Below are positions 1 through 7,827 of a DNA stretch of 64,000 nucleotides, piece by piece. A model generated the notes under the pieces. It saw only the letters and a list, made by a program, of their open reading frames with translations. It had not been told where the DNA came from and did no database searches. Source of the stretch: Nitrospina sp. (GTDB taxonomy: Bacteria > Nitrospinota > Nitrospinia > Nitrospinales > VA-1); the NCBI GenBank assembly GCA_018673915.1, contig JABHBK010000067.1:1-64000 (forward strand). The letters are read 5' to 3'. Numbering within the stretch: the first letter of the stretch is position 1; every line of letters starts with the position of its first letter. The translations under genes and the position numbers were made by a program.

Positions 1-938
1 GTTTGTCCTTCTTTAGTGGTCTTTAACAGGTTGTGATAGTAAGAACTAACCTTAAGGTTAGGGACGCCATCATCATTTAAAACCACATCGTAACCCTCAT
101 CCGTTTTAATGACAACAAGATCGGGGACAACATAGTCGACCCTTTCGGAACTGAATAAAAGTCCAGGTTTAGGGCATAAATCCTTGATAATTCTCAAGGC
201 ATCTAGCACTGTATTCAAATCAACTTTTAATTCAGAGGCGATTTTTGGCAGGAACCTGTCTTCTAATCGCTCCAAATATTTTTCAATAAGTATTTCTACA
301 TAAGGATTTTTGTCTGGAAGAGCACGCACTTGATTCATCAAGCATTCTTTCAGGGATCGGGCGGCAACTCCCAAGGGTTCGAAATTTTGTATTATGCTGA
401 GAACCCTTTGAACATTTTCTTCTTCGGTATTGCAGATTTCGGCAATTTCATTTAGATCCGCGCATAGATATCCATCGTTTTGAATATTTCCTATAATGCA
501 CGATCCGATAAATTTATCTAGTTCAGAATCTATGGCTAAATCAAGTTGCCACATTAGGTGGTCTGCTAAATCCGCCTCTTTTTTATACGTAGACTCAATA
601 GAGGGTTTTTCTGCATAACTTTCAACCGACATGCCCTTATCGATGTTTCCCTGAAAATAGCTGTCCCAGTCTATTTCCTGGTCCTGAGAGACCGAGCTCG
701 GTTCTACATCCTGAGAGAATTCTTCATCTGGTTCTGCTTCCTCCGAAGTGTTTTCCTGATCATTTTCTTCTTCAAGCAGCTCTTCCAGAACCGGATTTTC
801 TATGATTTCTTGTCTTACTAACTGGGCAAGCTCAAGTCTTGCTAAGGGCAGGAGCTTGATGGCCTGTTGAAGCATGGGCGTCATGACCAGCTTCTGGCTC
901 ATCTTCAGGTTCAAATTCATTTTCATTTCCATGCCCAT
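1..938 (-). CDS. rpoN: RNA polymerase sigma-54 factor RpoN (N-terminal part, runs off the left edge)
   Basis: Sigma-54 directs RNA polymerase to -24/-12 promoters and needs an AAA+ activator. About 312 codons are visible from an ATG at 938 preceded by an AGGAG ribosome site; the C-terminal DNA-binding part lies outside the window. The N-terminus has the Leu/Gln-rich activator-contact region (KMSQKLVMTPMLQQAIKLL) and IENPVLEE, then a Glu/Asp/Ser-rich linker (about residues 45-85), then the start of the core-binding domain (motifs NIQNDGYL and FEPLGVAARSLKECL). It sits just downstream of lptB, a common arrangement in Gram-negative genomes. A -24/-12 promoter before flgB and a sigma-54 activator gene lie in the same window, so the sigma factor probably has local targets. 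Confidence 0.93.
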   Translation of the reverse strand, partial: MGMEMKMNLNLKMSQKLVMTPMLQQAIKLLPLARLELAQLVRQEIIENPVLEELLEEENDQENTSEEAEPDEEFSQDVEPSSVSQDQEIDWDSYFQGNIDKGMSVESYAEKPSIESTYKKEADLADHLMWQLDLAIDSELDKFIGSCIIGNIQNDGYLCADLNEIAEICNTEEENVQRVLSIIQNFEPLGVAARSLKECLMNQVRALPDKNPYVEILIEKYLERLEDRFLPKIASELKVDLNTVLDALRIIKDLCPKPGLLFSSERVDYVVPDLVVIKTDEGYDVVLNDDGVPNLKVSSYYHNLLKTTKEGQ

Positions 939-955
939 AAATTATTGCTCCTGGC

Positions 956-1678
956 TTAAAATGAAAACTGGTTGCCCAGATAAATCTGTTTAACTTTTTC
1001 ATCCTGGGCAACATCCATCGGTTTTCCTGATGAAATGATTTCCCCGGCGTTAATAATATATGCGCGGTCAGTAATGCTTAAGGTTTCCCGGACATTATGA
1101 TCGGTGATTAAAACACCAATGCCTTTGTCCTTTAGCTGAGAAATTATTGATTGAATATCAGCAACGGCAATAGGGTCAATCCCTGCAAAGGGTTCGTCTA
1201 AAAGAATAAATATCGGAGATGTTGCTAAAGCTCTACTGATCTCGACTCTTCTCCGCTCTCCTCCTGAAAGTGAGAATGCTTTGGAGTCTTTTATGTGGAG
1301 GATGTTAAGTTCGCGAAGGAGTGACCGGGCCTTTTTTTTACAGTCAAAGCTGGAAAGTTTTTGCGTCTCTAGAACAGCAATGATATTTTCCTCCACCGTT
1401 AATTTTCTAAAAACCGAAGGTTCTTGTGGCAGATAACTTATCCCTCTTTTGGCTCGCTCATGCATAGGAAAATTAGTGACATCCTCATCATTTAATAGAA
1501 CTTTGCCGTCATCAGGGCGGGTCAGTCCTACTACCATGTAAAAAGTAGTGGTTTTGCCGGCACCATTTGGGCCGAGTAAACCCACAATTTCACCCTTCTT
1601 GACTTCGATACTTATTTGTTTGACAACCTTTCTAGCCCGGTATGACTTGACAAGGTTTTCAGTTCTTAGGCCGGCCAC
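956..1678 (-). CDS. lptB: Lipopolysaccharide export ABC transporter ATPase LptB
   Basis: Cytoplasmic ATPase that powers LPS extraction from the inner membrane with LptF/G. Walker A is GPNGAGKTT, the signature is [11 protein letters not shown], Walker B is [13 protein letters not shown], and the switch histidine is in ITDHNVRE. The frame is open upstream to an ATG at 1753, which would add a Lys/Pro-rich extension lying out of frame over the lptA tail. I prefer the GTG at 1678: it follows the lptA stop by 1 nt and gives the usual length of about 240 residues. Neither start has a well-placed SD, so the start is uncertain. It is translationally coupled to lptA and followed by rpoN. Confidence 0.93.
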   Translation of the reverse strand: MAGLRTENLVKSYRARKVVKQISIEVKKGEIVGLLGPNGAGKTTTFYMVVGLTRPDDGKVLLNDEDVTNFPMHERAKRGISYLPQEPSVFRKLTVEENIIAVLETQKLSSFDCKKKARSLLRELNILHIKDSKAFSLSGGERRRVEISRALATSPIFILLDEPFAGIDPIAVADIQSIISQLKDKGIGVLITDHNVRETLSITDRAYIINAGEIISSGKPMDVAQDEKVKQIYLGNQFSF

Positions 1679-1679
1679 T

Positions 1680-2243
1680 TTATTTGTTTTTGGAGGAGGA
1701 GAGTTGATTTTGATCAGTTGATTTAGACTTTTTCCCCGGTTTACTTTCTTCATCCTTTGGATAAATTTTCATGCGTACCCTGTCATTGACCACAAACCGG
1801 TCTTTCTCCAAAAGAAAAATCATTTCTCGACCTTCAATCATATTATCCTCTTCCCATGCAGTGGCTTTTGGGGTGCCTGTTAATATAATTTTTTGTAATT
1901 TATCCAGATAGACAGCGCGATCTCCGGTAGCTCTTTTTAATCCTCGGGTAATGACAACATTACCAATAGCCACAATCTCATCCGTTTCTTTTTTATCCTC
2001 GGTATTATAAACCTCCATGATGTCGGAGGTGATTTTCAGGTCGTCCTGATAACTCTCTACATTTCCGGAAAAAATTATTTTTATTCCTCCATTTTCAGAC
2101 CGCATTCGATCGGAGGTAATTTCTATAGGGGATTTACTTTTTTTTGATTTTCCTTTTTGTGGGCTCCCGCTTTGACCGCTGGCAGGTAACGTCATCAATA
2201 CCCAGGCGAAAAAAATAATAAATCCGGCCCATTTACTTTTCAT
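1680..2243 (-). CDS. lptA: Periplasmic LPS-bridge protein LptA (OstA-like)
   Basis: LptA forms the periplasmic beta-jellyroll bridge that carries LPS from LptC to LptD. The 187-residue product starts with a signal peptide ([25 protein letters not shown]). An OstA-like repeat region follows, with short segments such as [21 protein letters not shown] and [10 protein letters not shown]. The C-terminal 25 residues are Lys/Ser-rich and low in complexity. It starts 6 nt after lptC ends and is followed 1 nt later by the preferred lptB start, so the three genes read as one transcription unit. The LPS-export assignment rests on family motifs plus this gene order. Confidence 0.9.
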   Translation of the reverse strand: MKSKWAGFIIFFAWVLMTLPASGQSGSPQKGKSKKSKSPIEITSDRMRSENGGIKIIFSGNVESYQDDLKITSDIMEVYNTEDKKETDEIVAIGNVVITRGLKRATGDRAVYLDKLQKIILTGTPKATAWEEDNMIEGREMIFLLEKDRFVVNDRVRMKIYPKDEESKPGKKSKSTDQNQLSSSKNK

Positions 2244-2249
2244 ATGATT

Positions 2250-2684
2250 TTATTGGCTTTGAGTTGCTTTGGAAGGGTTGGTATTTATCCGATCCATTAA
2301 AATATCTGAGGAACCTACAAATTTTACATTTCCCATTAAATTCACGTCCTTGGTGGCTTTCTTATAGGTTCCTGAATCAGCAGAAATGACGTATTTTTTG
2401 TTTTCTGCCTTGTGGAGGATCATTTCGACATTGCGCATTGTAGTCAAGTCCTCCTGGTTGTTGATTTGGGCAAAATCTGCTTTAAGTTCCCACTCTTTAA
2501 CGCCTTTTACTTCGTGCGCCACTCGGAAATTTTCAATCTCAACATCCACTCCATTTTCCATCACCTTTACTTTGATACTTCCGATCTCGATGGATGTGTT
2601 GAGATTTTTAAAAATATAAAATCCGGCCACGCCAATTATGCAGAAGGCCAGTAACAGCAATACTCTCCTGATCGCATTAATCAT
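2250..2684 (-). CDS. lptC: LPS export protein LptC
   Basis: LptC is the inner-membrane-anchored component that receives LPS from LptB2FG and hands it to LptA. The 144-residue product has one N-terminal membrane segment (about residues 7-26, RVLLLLAFCIIGVAGFYIF). A periplasmic OstA-like beta domain follows, including FRVAHEVKGVKEWELKADFA, a typical LptC segment. It is the first gene of the lptC-lptA-lptB-rpoN block. The 77-bp gap separating it from tsaE may hold its promoter. The family is divergent in sequence, so context carries much of the weight. Confidence 0.87.
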   Translation of the reverse strand: MINAIRRVLLLLAFCIIGVAGFYIFKNLNTSIEIGSIKVKVMENGVDVEIENFRVAHEVKGVKEWELKADFAQINNQEDLTTMRNVEMILHKAENKKYVISADSGTYKKATKDVNLMGNVKFVGSSDILMDRINTNPSKATQSQ

Positions 2685-2761
2685 TTAAATATTTAATTTA
2701 TAAAGCATTATGGGTATATGCAAATGGCATACCACGGGTCTAATCATTACATACCGAAACT

Positions 2762-3244
2762 TTAAAGTAAAGTGAAATCAGGGGAAGAACGGGGAGCTGG
2801 GAGAAATGTATTTAAGGTAAATTCTCGTTGAGAATCGCTGATAATTTTTATATTAATTTCTATTCTATCCTGAATATTTAAAAGAAGCTGTTCCGGTTTT
2901 TGGGAGGAGCGCAGTTTTTCTGCCCACTCGATAATCGTAATCCCTTGGCTGTATAAAACTTCTTCCAAGCCTAGCGAATAGATTTCTTCCAGGGTATCCA
3001 ATCTGTAAAGGTCAATATGGTAAATAGGAAGTCTTCCCGGGTATTCATTGATTAATGTGAAAGTCGGACTACGAATATAGAAATTTTTATCGAGTTCCAA
3101 CCCGTGGCAGACTCCTTGGGTAAAGCAGGTTTTTCCTGCACCAAGGTCTCCGAATAAAAGAATGATGTCGCCGGCCTCCAAAGAACCCCCGAGTGATTTT
3201 CCTAACTGAAGGGTTTCTTCTGGACTATTGGATATGTTTTTCAT
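2762..3244 (-). CDS. tsaE: tRNA threonylcarbamoyladenosine biosynthesis ATPase TsaE
   Basis: TsaE is the P-loop ATPase that works with TsaD/TsaB in making t6A37 on ANN-decoding tRNAs. The 160-residue product has the motifs expected of the family: the N-terminal SPEETLQLG, Walker A GDLGAGKTCFTQG, the SPTFTLINEY switch segment, YHIDLYRL, and IIEWAEKL. The start codon is 1 nt from the stop of the upstream NAD(P)HX repair gene, a fusion partner often found next to tsaE in bacteria, so the two are presumably co-transcribed. The C-terminal 15 residues are Pro-rich and not conserved. Confidence 0.93.
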   Translation of the reverse strand: MKNISNSPEETLQLGKSLGGSLEAGDIILLFGDLGAGKTCFTQGVCHGLELDKNFYIRSPTFTLINEYPGRLPIYHIDLYRLDTLEEIYSLGLEEVLYSQGITIIEWAEKLRSSQKPEQLLLNIQDRIEINIKIISDSQREFTLNTFLPAPRSSPDFTLL

Positions 3245-3245
3245 T

Positions 3246-4784
3246 TCATGGAAGTATGCGTTTCAGGGTTTCCGGAAGAGATCTTAATAAATCTCCTGCT
3301 ATCAATGTGGTTTCACTTTCATTTTTGGAAAAATAATCTCCGGCTTCACCATGTATATAGGTACCGGCTATGGAAGCTTGAGGCATACCCTGAGCCATGA
3401 GCCCGGCAATGATTCCTGTTAATACATCGCCCGAACCGCCAGTCGCCATACCCGCATTTCCTGTTGAATTGATGACCACGGTTCCATCAGCCATGGCAAT
3501 CAAGCTTGGAGAACCTTTTAAGACCAGCGTCAAAGAGTGGTCGGCGGCAAATTGTGATGCTGTATCAATACGATTTCTTTGAATTTCTTGTGTTGCTAAT
3601 CCCGTTAGGCGGGACATTTCTTTGGGGTGGGGGGTAAGAACGGTTTCTGGTTTCAGTTTACTCAACCAGTCCCTATGGGCCGATATTGCGTTCAAAGCGT
3701 CCGCATCAATCACCAATGGACACTGAATCAATGGCAGGAGTTCGCCGATTAGAGCAACTGTTTCCGGGTCGGTGCTTAGTCCTGGCCCTATAGCCAGTGC
3801 TGACTTGTCTTTGAGAAGATCCAGAATTGGCTCTTTTGCTTTCAAGGATAATGTTCCTTGTGCAGTTTCAGGAAGAGGGACTGACATTACTTCCATGGGG
3901 TAAGCCGCATTCTGACAGGAGTCTGGAAAGGCCAATGTGCATAAACCCGCCCCGGATCGCAAGACGGCCAAGGCGGTTAGTCCTGCTGCTCCTTCTTTGC
4001 CCCTGGACCCCGCCAAAACCAGAACATGTCCGTAATCGCCTTTGTGGCTATTGGGGTCTCTCTTATGGAAATAGGACTTTAAGTCCTCCACTTCAGACTG
4101 GTGGACTCGAATATTCTGCTTTTTTACAGCTTTTTCTGGGATTCCAATATCAATAAGCCGGATTTCCTTCATGACACCCGCTGAAGGATGGAGTAAGTGG
4201 CTCTGCTTCCAGCAGGCAAGGGCCAGGGTCAAATCGGATTTGACATGTGGACCCATTAACTGTCCGCTATCAGAGTCCACTCCTGAATTGATGTCTACCG
4301 AGACAACAAACTTTTTAAACTGGTTGATTTTTTCGATAACTTTTTCAGCGAAGCCGGAGGCGGGTTTATTTAATCCTGTCCCAAAAATGGCATCAATGAT
4401 GATATCGCAATGACGTAGTTTATGGTCATGCTGGTTCAAATTATCCGAGTCTAATTCGTTGACCTGAACCCCGATATTTTGTGCAGAAAGGGCGTTTATG
4501 CTAGCACCTCCTTTTAACACTGATAATTTTCCAGCTAAAAGGATCCGCACATCAGTGCCCAGGTTGAATAGATGTCTTGCGATGACAAAACCATCCCCGC
4601 CGTTATTACCTTTGCCGCAAAATATGAAAACTTTTTTTTGGGATAAATCCGAAAAATGTTTTTGCAGGTCCTGGACAATTCCAACTCCGGCATTTTCCAT
4701 AAGAGTGATGCCGGGAATACCAAGCTCATCAATAGCATGCCGGTCAATGGCCTGCATTTGTTCTGCTGTAACGACTGGGCGCAA
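3246..4784 (-). CDS. nnr: Bifunctional NAD(P)H-hydrate epimerase / ADP-dependent NAD(P)H-hydrate dehydratase
   Basis: Repairs hydrated NADH and NADPH: the N-terminal YjeF_N domain epimerises R/S-NAD(P)HX and the C-terminal ribokinase-like domain dehydrates S-NAD(P)HX using ADP. N-terminal signs are MQAIDRHAIDELGIPGITLM and FCGKGNNGGDGFVIARHL. C-terminal signs are HKGDYGHVLVLAGSRGKEGA, DADALNAI, LTPHPKEM, LKGSPSLIA and the anion-hole region GNAGMATGGSGDVLTGIIAG. At 512 residues it is full length for the fused form. The start is TTG at 4784, chosen because AGGAG lies 7 nt upstream. It heads the minus-strand unit with tsaE and diverges from the VOC gene. Confidence 0.94.
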   Translation of the reverse strand: MRPVVTAEQMQAIDRHAIDELGIPGITLMENAGVGIVQDLQKHFSDLSQKKVFIFCGKGNNGGDGFVIARHLFNLGTDVRILLAGKLSVLKGGASINALSAQNIGVQVNELDSDNLNQHDHKLRHCDIIIDAIFGTGLNKPASGFAEKVIEKINQFKKFVVSVDINSGVDSDSGQLMGPHVKSDLTLALACWKQSHLLHPSAGVMKEIRLIDIGIPEKAVKKQNIRVHQSEVEDLKSYFHKRDPNSHKGDYGHVLVLAGSRGKEGAAGLTALAVLRSGAGLCTLAFPDSCQNAAYPMEVMSVPLPETAQGTLSLKAKEPILDLLKDKSALAIGPGLSTDPETVALIGELLPLIQCPLVIDADALNAISAHRDWLSKLKPETVLTPHPKEMSRLTGLATQEIQRNRIDTASQFAADHSLTLVLKGSPSLIAMADGTVVINSTGNAGMATGGSGDVLTGIIAGLMAQGMPQASIAGTYIHGEAGDYFSKNESETTLIAGDLLRSLPETLKRILP

Positions 4785-4876
4785 AGAAGTTCTCCTGATA
4801 CCCTAAGCTAATAAAATACTTTCACCTGTAACAATATTACCCTATATTTCACTTTTAAAACGAAAAGGAAAATTTT

Positions 4877-5227
4877 ATGGGTAACAAAAACAACAGTATA
4901 AATTATATTGAATTACCTATGGTTAAAAACAGCGAAACAAAAAAATTCTATAATCAGGTATTTGGCTGGGAGTTCACGGATTGGGGGCCAAATTATATTA
5001 GTTTTTCTGGGGCAAATATTGATGGGGGTTTTAATGGGGAAGGGGACGCCAAGGTATCCAATGCAGGCGTTCTGGTTGTCTTATACGCAAGTGATCTCAA
5101 TCAAAAGTTTGAGGAGGTGAAAAGTGCTGGTGGAGAAATCGCTAAACCCATCTTTGAGTTTCCCGGAGGAAAGAGATTTCACTTCCGTGACCCAAATGGA
5201 AATGAGCTTGCGGTATGGTCTGAATAA
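4877..5227 (+). CDS. VOC (glyoxalase/bleomycin resistance-fold) family protein
   Basis: A 116-residue single-domain protein with the vicinal oxygen chelate layout: YIELPMVKNSETKKFYNQVFGWEFTD at the N-terminus and FHFRDPNGNELAVWSE at the C-terminus. These are the two beta-alpha-beta halves that normally build a metal-dependent active site as a dimer. The terminal E in ELAVW fits a metal-ligand position, but the substrate cannot be told from sequence. An AAAAGGA ribosome site precedes the ATG. It is 18 bp upstream of tag and probably shares its transcript, but no functional link between the two is established. Confidence 0.85.
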   Translation: MGNKNNSINYIELPMVKNSETKKFYNQVFGWEFTDWGPNYISFSGANIDGGFNGEGDAKVSNAGVLVVLYASDLNQKFEEVKSAGGEIAKPIFEFPGGKRFHFRDPNGNELAVWSE

Positions 5228-5245
5228 TTTTTACGGAGAACTAAA

Positions 5246-5818
5246 GTGATAAAACGATGTGCATGGCTTGGTGATAACTCAAAGCCGCTGGATATTAAAT
5301 ATCATGATGAGGAATGGGGGGTTCCGGTTCACGATGAAAGAACATTGTTTGAATTTTTAATTCTTGAAGGTGCGCAGGCGGGACTTAGCTGGACGACCAT
5401 CCTTAAAAAACGCGAAAATTACCGCAAGGCCTACGACAATTTTAATCCCAAAAAAGTCTATAAATATAATGATTCTAAACAACGAGAGCTTTTGCTCAAT
5501 GAGGGTATTGTGCGAAATCGCTTGAAAGTGGCGGCTTCTGTTACCAATGCCAAAGCATTTATAGCGGTGCAAAAGGAGTTTGGGAGCTTCGATAAGTATA
5601 TTTGGGGATTTGTCGGTGGTAAACCCATACAAAATAGATGGAAATCGCTGAAAGAAATTCCCGCGATGACAAAAGAATCAGATGCGATGAGCAAAGATTT
5701 AAAAAAGCGTGGTTTTAAATTTGTGGGCTCCACCATCTGCTATGCCTTCATGCAGGCAACAGGTATGGTCAATGACCATACCCTCAATTGTTTCAGGTAT
5801 AAAGAACTGGTTGGTTGA
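5246..5818 (+). CDS. tag: DNA-3-methyladenine glycosylase I
   Basis: Base-excision enzyme that removes 3-methyladenine from alkylated DNA. The 190-residue product carries the family hallmarks: N-terminal RCAWLG, YHDEEWGVPVHDERTLFEFL, LEGAQAGLSWTTIL, and the C-terminal GFKFVGSTICYAFMQATGMVNDH. Cys5, His20 and the C-terminal His residues fit the Zn-snap ligands that are typical of Tag. The start is GTG at 5246, preceded by GGAG. It is a full-length family member, likely in an operon with the preceding VOC gene. Confidence 0.95.
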   Translation: MIKRCAWLGDNSKPLDIKYHDEEWGVPVHDERTLFEFLILEGAQAGLSWTTILKKRENYRKAYDNFNPKKVYKYNDSKQRELLLNEGIVRNRLKVAASVTNAKAFIAVQKEFGSFDKYIWGFVGGKPIQNRWKSLKEIPAMTKESDAMSKDLKKRGFKFVGSTICYAFMQATGMVNDHTLNCFRYKELVG

Positions 5819-5854
5819 TTATTCTCTGGTCGTAGCGGGAGCAGTTAGTGAAAA

Positions 5855-6469
5855 TCACACAAAAACTGTGTAAGGGAAATCTTTGGATTCTTTAAGAGCC
5901 ATTTCCTCTCGAGTCGGGGCCAAGCCGTTGACTACGCCGAACAGGTGAGGACAATCATACCCGAGCTGGATTTTGTCCTCGCGTTCAAGGGAGTTGAAAT
6001 GCTCCGGTTCTACAAGGAATGCTCGATTGAAGAAATAATTGGTGATAAAACTACCCAAGAACACAGACTTGCCTTTTAGCTCAGGAAGGGGTATCAATTT
6101 TTCCTGTAAACTGTCATGGTTGTAGTTAAAAGAAAAACGTACTAATACATCGTATAAATAACAAAAGTGGTATGTGTTCATATGATGCCAGCAAGATTTT
6201 TCGTTCAACCCGAACTTTAATGTTTTCAGAATTTCTTTAAGGCTATGCAGGGAATTACTTCTGCCTGCATGAGGGTAAAATTGTTGAAAATCTTCTCTCC
6301 AGTATAGTTTAGGCTGGCGTTCGATGAATGCTAAAACCTCCTCATCCTGATTTAGGGCTACTTCAATAAAATGGCGCGGATCAAAATTGGAATCGTAATC
6401 CGAATCCGGAGAAATGGATTGATGACCGGGAGATGAGGTTTCGTAAATATTATTTTTGAAAACCAACAT
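5855..6469 (-). CDS. Uncharacterised protein, paralogue of the gene at 7164-7760
   Basis: I recognise no family. The 204-residue soluble protein starts MLVFKNNIYE, almost the same as its paralogue on the other side of gpx (MLVFKKNIYE). Both share FDP/LDPxxFI, FPHAxR, MNxYHxxYLxD, NYFFxxAFL, and a C-terminal LFGVVNxLxPxxEE. The frame is open upstream to 6691, but that would cover the start of gpx; the paralogue fixes the start at 6469. No good SD precedes this ATG. Aromatic and His residues are concentrated in the shared motifs. There is no signal peptide or membrane segment. A 96-bp gap separates it from divergent gpx. Confidence 0.72.
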   Translation of the reverse strand: MLVFKNNIYETSSPGHQSISPDSDYDSNFDPRHFIEVALNQDEEVLAFIERQPKLYWREDFQQFYPHAGRSNSLHSLKEILKTLKFGLNEKSCWHHMNTYHFCYLYDVLVRFSFNYNHDSLQEKLIPLPELKGKSVFLGSFITNYFFNRAFLVEPEHFNSLEREDKIQLGYDCPHLFGVVNGLAPTREEMALKESKDFPYTVFV

Positions 6470-6565
6470 TTGAAAAGATTCTTTGATGAAGTATTTCACT
6501 TTATTATACTCTAATATTAAGGCCAATTTTGACCTGTAACTTTCACTTTGTGAGAAATTGAACTC

Positions 6566-7135
6566 TTGAATAAAAATATTTATGCTTTTGAAGCAGAAAA
6601 AATTGACAAGGAACCCGTCGGGCTTTCTTCCTTTAAAGGGCGGGTTTTGTTGATCGTCAATGTAGCTTCTGAATGTGGGTTCACCCCTCAATATTTGGAT
6701 TTGCAGAAACTATATGAAAAATACCGAGACCAGGGATTGAGCGTTTTGGCGTTCCCCTGTAATGACTTTGGGGCTCAGGAGCTGGGTACGAATGAGGATA
6801 TAAAAGAATTTTGCTATGAAAAATTCCGGGTGACATTTGACCTTTTCAATAAGGTGTCTGTTTTGGGTCCAGAAAAACTTCCTCTTTATCAATACTTATA
6901 TGAATGCGGTTTGGAGCATCAGGGAAAGGGAGTGGTTTCCCAAATATTTCGGCTGGTTAAGCCTATATTATACCGTATTAAAAGAATGCCGACTCCTGAA
7001 AAAAATGAGGCTCAATGGAATTTTCATAAATTCCTGGTTGGAAAAAATGGGGTTCCTGTGGCTAGTTTTTTAAGCGAGGTGAGTCCAGATTCCAGCATCC
7101 TTACTCAGAAGCTCGAAGAGGAGTTGCGAAAATAA
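6566..7135 (+). CDS. Glutathione peroxidase family protein (Cys type)
   Basis: Thiol peroxidase that reduces H2O2 or lipid hydroperoxides. The 189-residue product has the catalytic Cys in NVASECGFTPQY, the Gln in FPCNDFGAQELG, and the Trp/Asn of the tetrad in AQWNFHKFLV. The second Cys (FPCNDFG) is typical, and many Cys-type bacterial members use thioredoxin rather than glutathione. The segment between about residues 85 and 140 is somewhat longer than in BtuE-like proteins. TTG at 6566 is the only plausible start, since an in-frame TGA lies at 6551. It is flanked on both sides by minus-strand copies of one unknown gene family. Confidence 0.9.
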   Translation: MNKNIYAFEAEKIDKEPVGLSSFKGRVLLIVNVASECGFTPQYLDLQKLYEKYRDQGLSVLAFPCNDFGAQELGTNEDIKEFCYEKFRVTFDLFNKVSVLGPEKLPLYQYLYECGLEHQGKGVVSQIFRLVKPILYRIKRMPTPEKNEAQWNFHKFLVGKNGVPVASFLSEVSPDSSILTQKLEEELRK

Positions 7136-7163
7136 AAACCTTTATGGCGAGAATAAAATTTGT

Positions 7164-7760
7164 TCAGGATGAATAAGGTGTTTCTGAACTTGCTTTGCAC
7201 TGGGTTTCCTCCCCATCAGGGATTAGCCGATTGACAACCCCGAATAGGCAAGGGTCAGTGAGCTTTAAGTGCTTCTTTTCCTCTGCGGACATATTGTTGT
7301 AGCGTTCAGCATTCATTAAAAATGCTGTTCCAAAAAAATAATTGTCCAGAAAATGGTCGAAATCAATAATTTCTCCCTGAAGATCGGGAAACATTTCTTT
7401 CCTTTCTTCAGTTTCCAGGTAGCTGTACTCTTCATATGTGCCATGCAAACTGTCAAACAAATATGTCATATGATATGCATTCATGGAGTACCACTGGTTT
7501 CTGCTTACCAGCCCTTCAAGGAGTGACCGAGAGAAAGTGTTTAAAAGTGAAACAGATCCAAATCTCGATGCATGAGGAAATAAAGTATTAAAATGATTCT
7601 GGCTCTCCTGTTGAGGCAGTTGTTGTAATCCGTTAAAGATTTCACGGTCGGTAGTTAGAGATCTGAAAATAAAATCATAAGGATCCAGGTGGTGCTGGAT
7701 TCCATTTTCAGGGTTAGGGCAGTTATTTTTTTCGTAGATATTTTTTTTAAAAACTAGCAT
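7164..7760 (-). CDS. Uncharacterised protein, paralogue of the gene at 5855-6469
   Basis: A 198-residue soluble protein of no family known to me. It starts MLVFKKNIYE and shares with the paralogue the blocks LDPYDFI, FPHASR, MNAYHMTYLFDSL, NYFFGTAFL and LFGVVNRLIPDGEE. An upstream in-frame ATG at 7808 would lengthen it by 16 residues, but the alignment with the paralogue supports 7760. The start lacks an obvious SD, as in the paralogue. It is convergent with gpx (28 bp between stops) and divergent from the UGPase gene (67 bp between starts). The two copies differ enough, including several indels, to suggest an old duplication. Confidence 0.7.
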   Translation of the reverse strand: MLVFKKNIYEKNNCPNPENGIQHHLDPYDFIFRSLTTDREIFNGLQQLPQQESQNHFNTLFPHASRFGSVSLLNTFSRSLLEGLVSRNQWYSMNAYHMTYLFDSLHGTYEEYSYLETEERKEMFPDLQGEIIDFDHFLDNYFFGTAFLMNAERYNNMSAEEKKHLKLTDPCLFGVVNRLIPDGEETQCKASSETPYSS

Positions 7761-7827
7761 GAATAAATTTATACATTGGATATGAAAATAAGTAACCCAG
7801 TTTATCACGGAACCATGGGGTTTAAGT

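Noticed and set aside
832-1014. Frame overlapping the start of rpoN and the end of lptB
   Set aside because: The rpoN reading frame explains the region (MGMEMKMNLNLKMSQKL and following), and the extra frame overlaps two well-supported genes.
2386-2654. Plus-strand frames over lptC
   Set aside because: They are Cys/Phe/Ser-rich frames opposite a conserved lptC with no SD or homology.
6470-6691. Longer N-terminus for the unknown gene at 5855-6469
   Set aside because: It would overlap the start of gpx and destroys the close match of the N-terminus with the paralogue.
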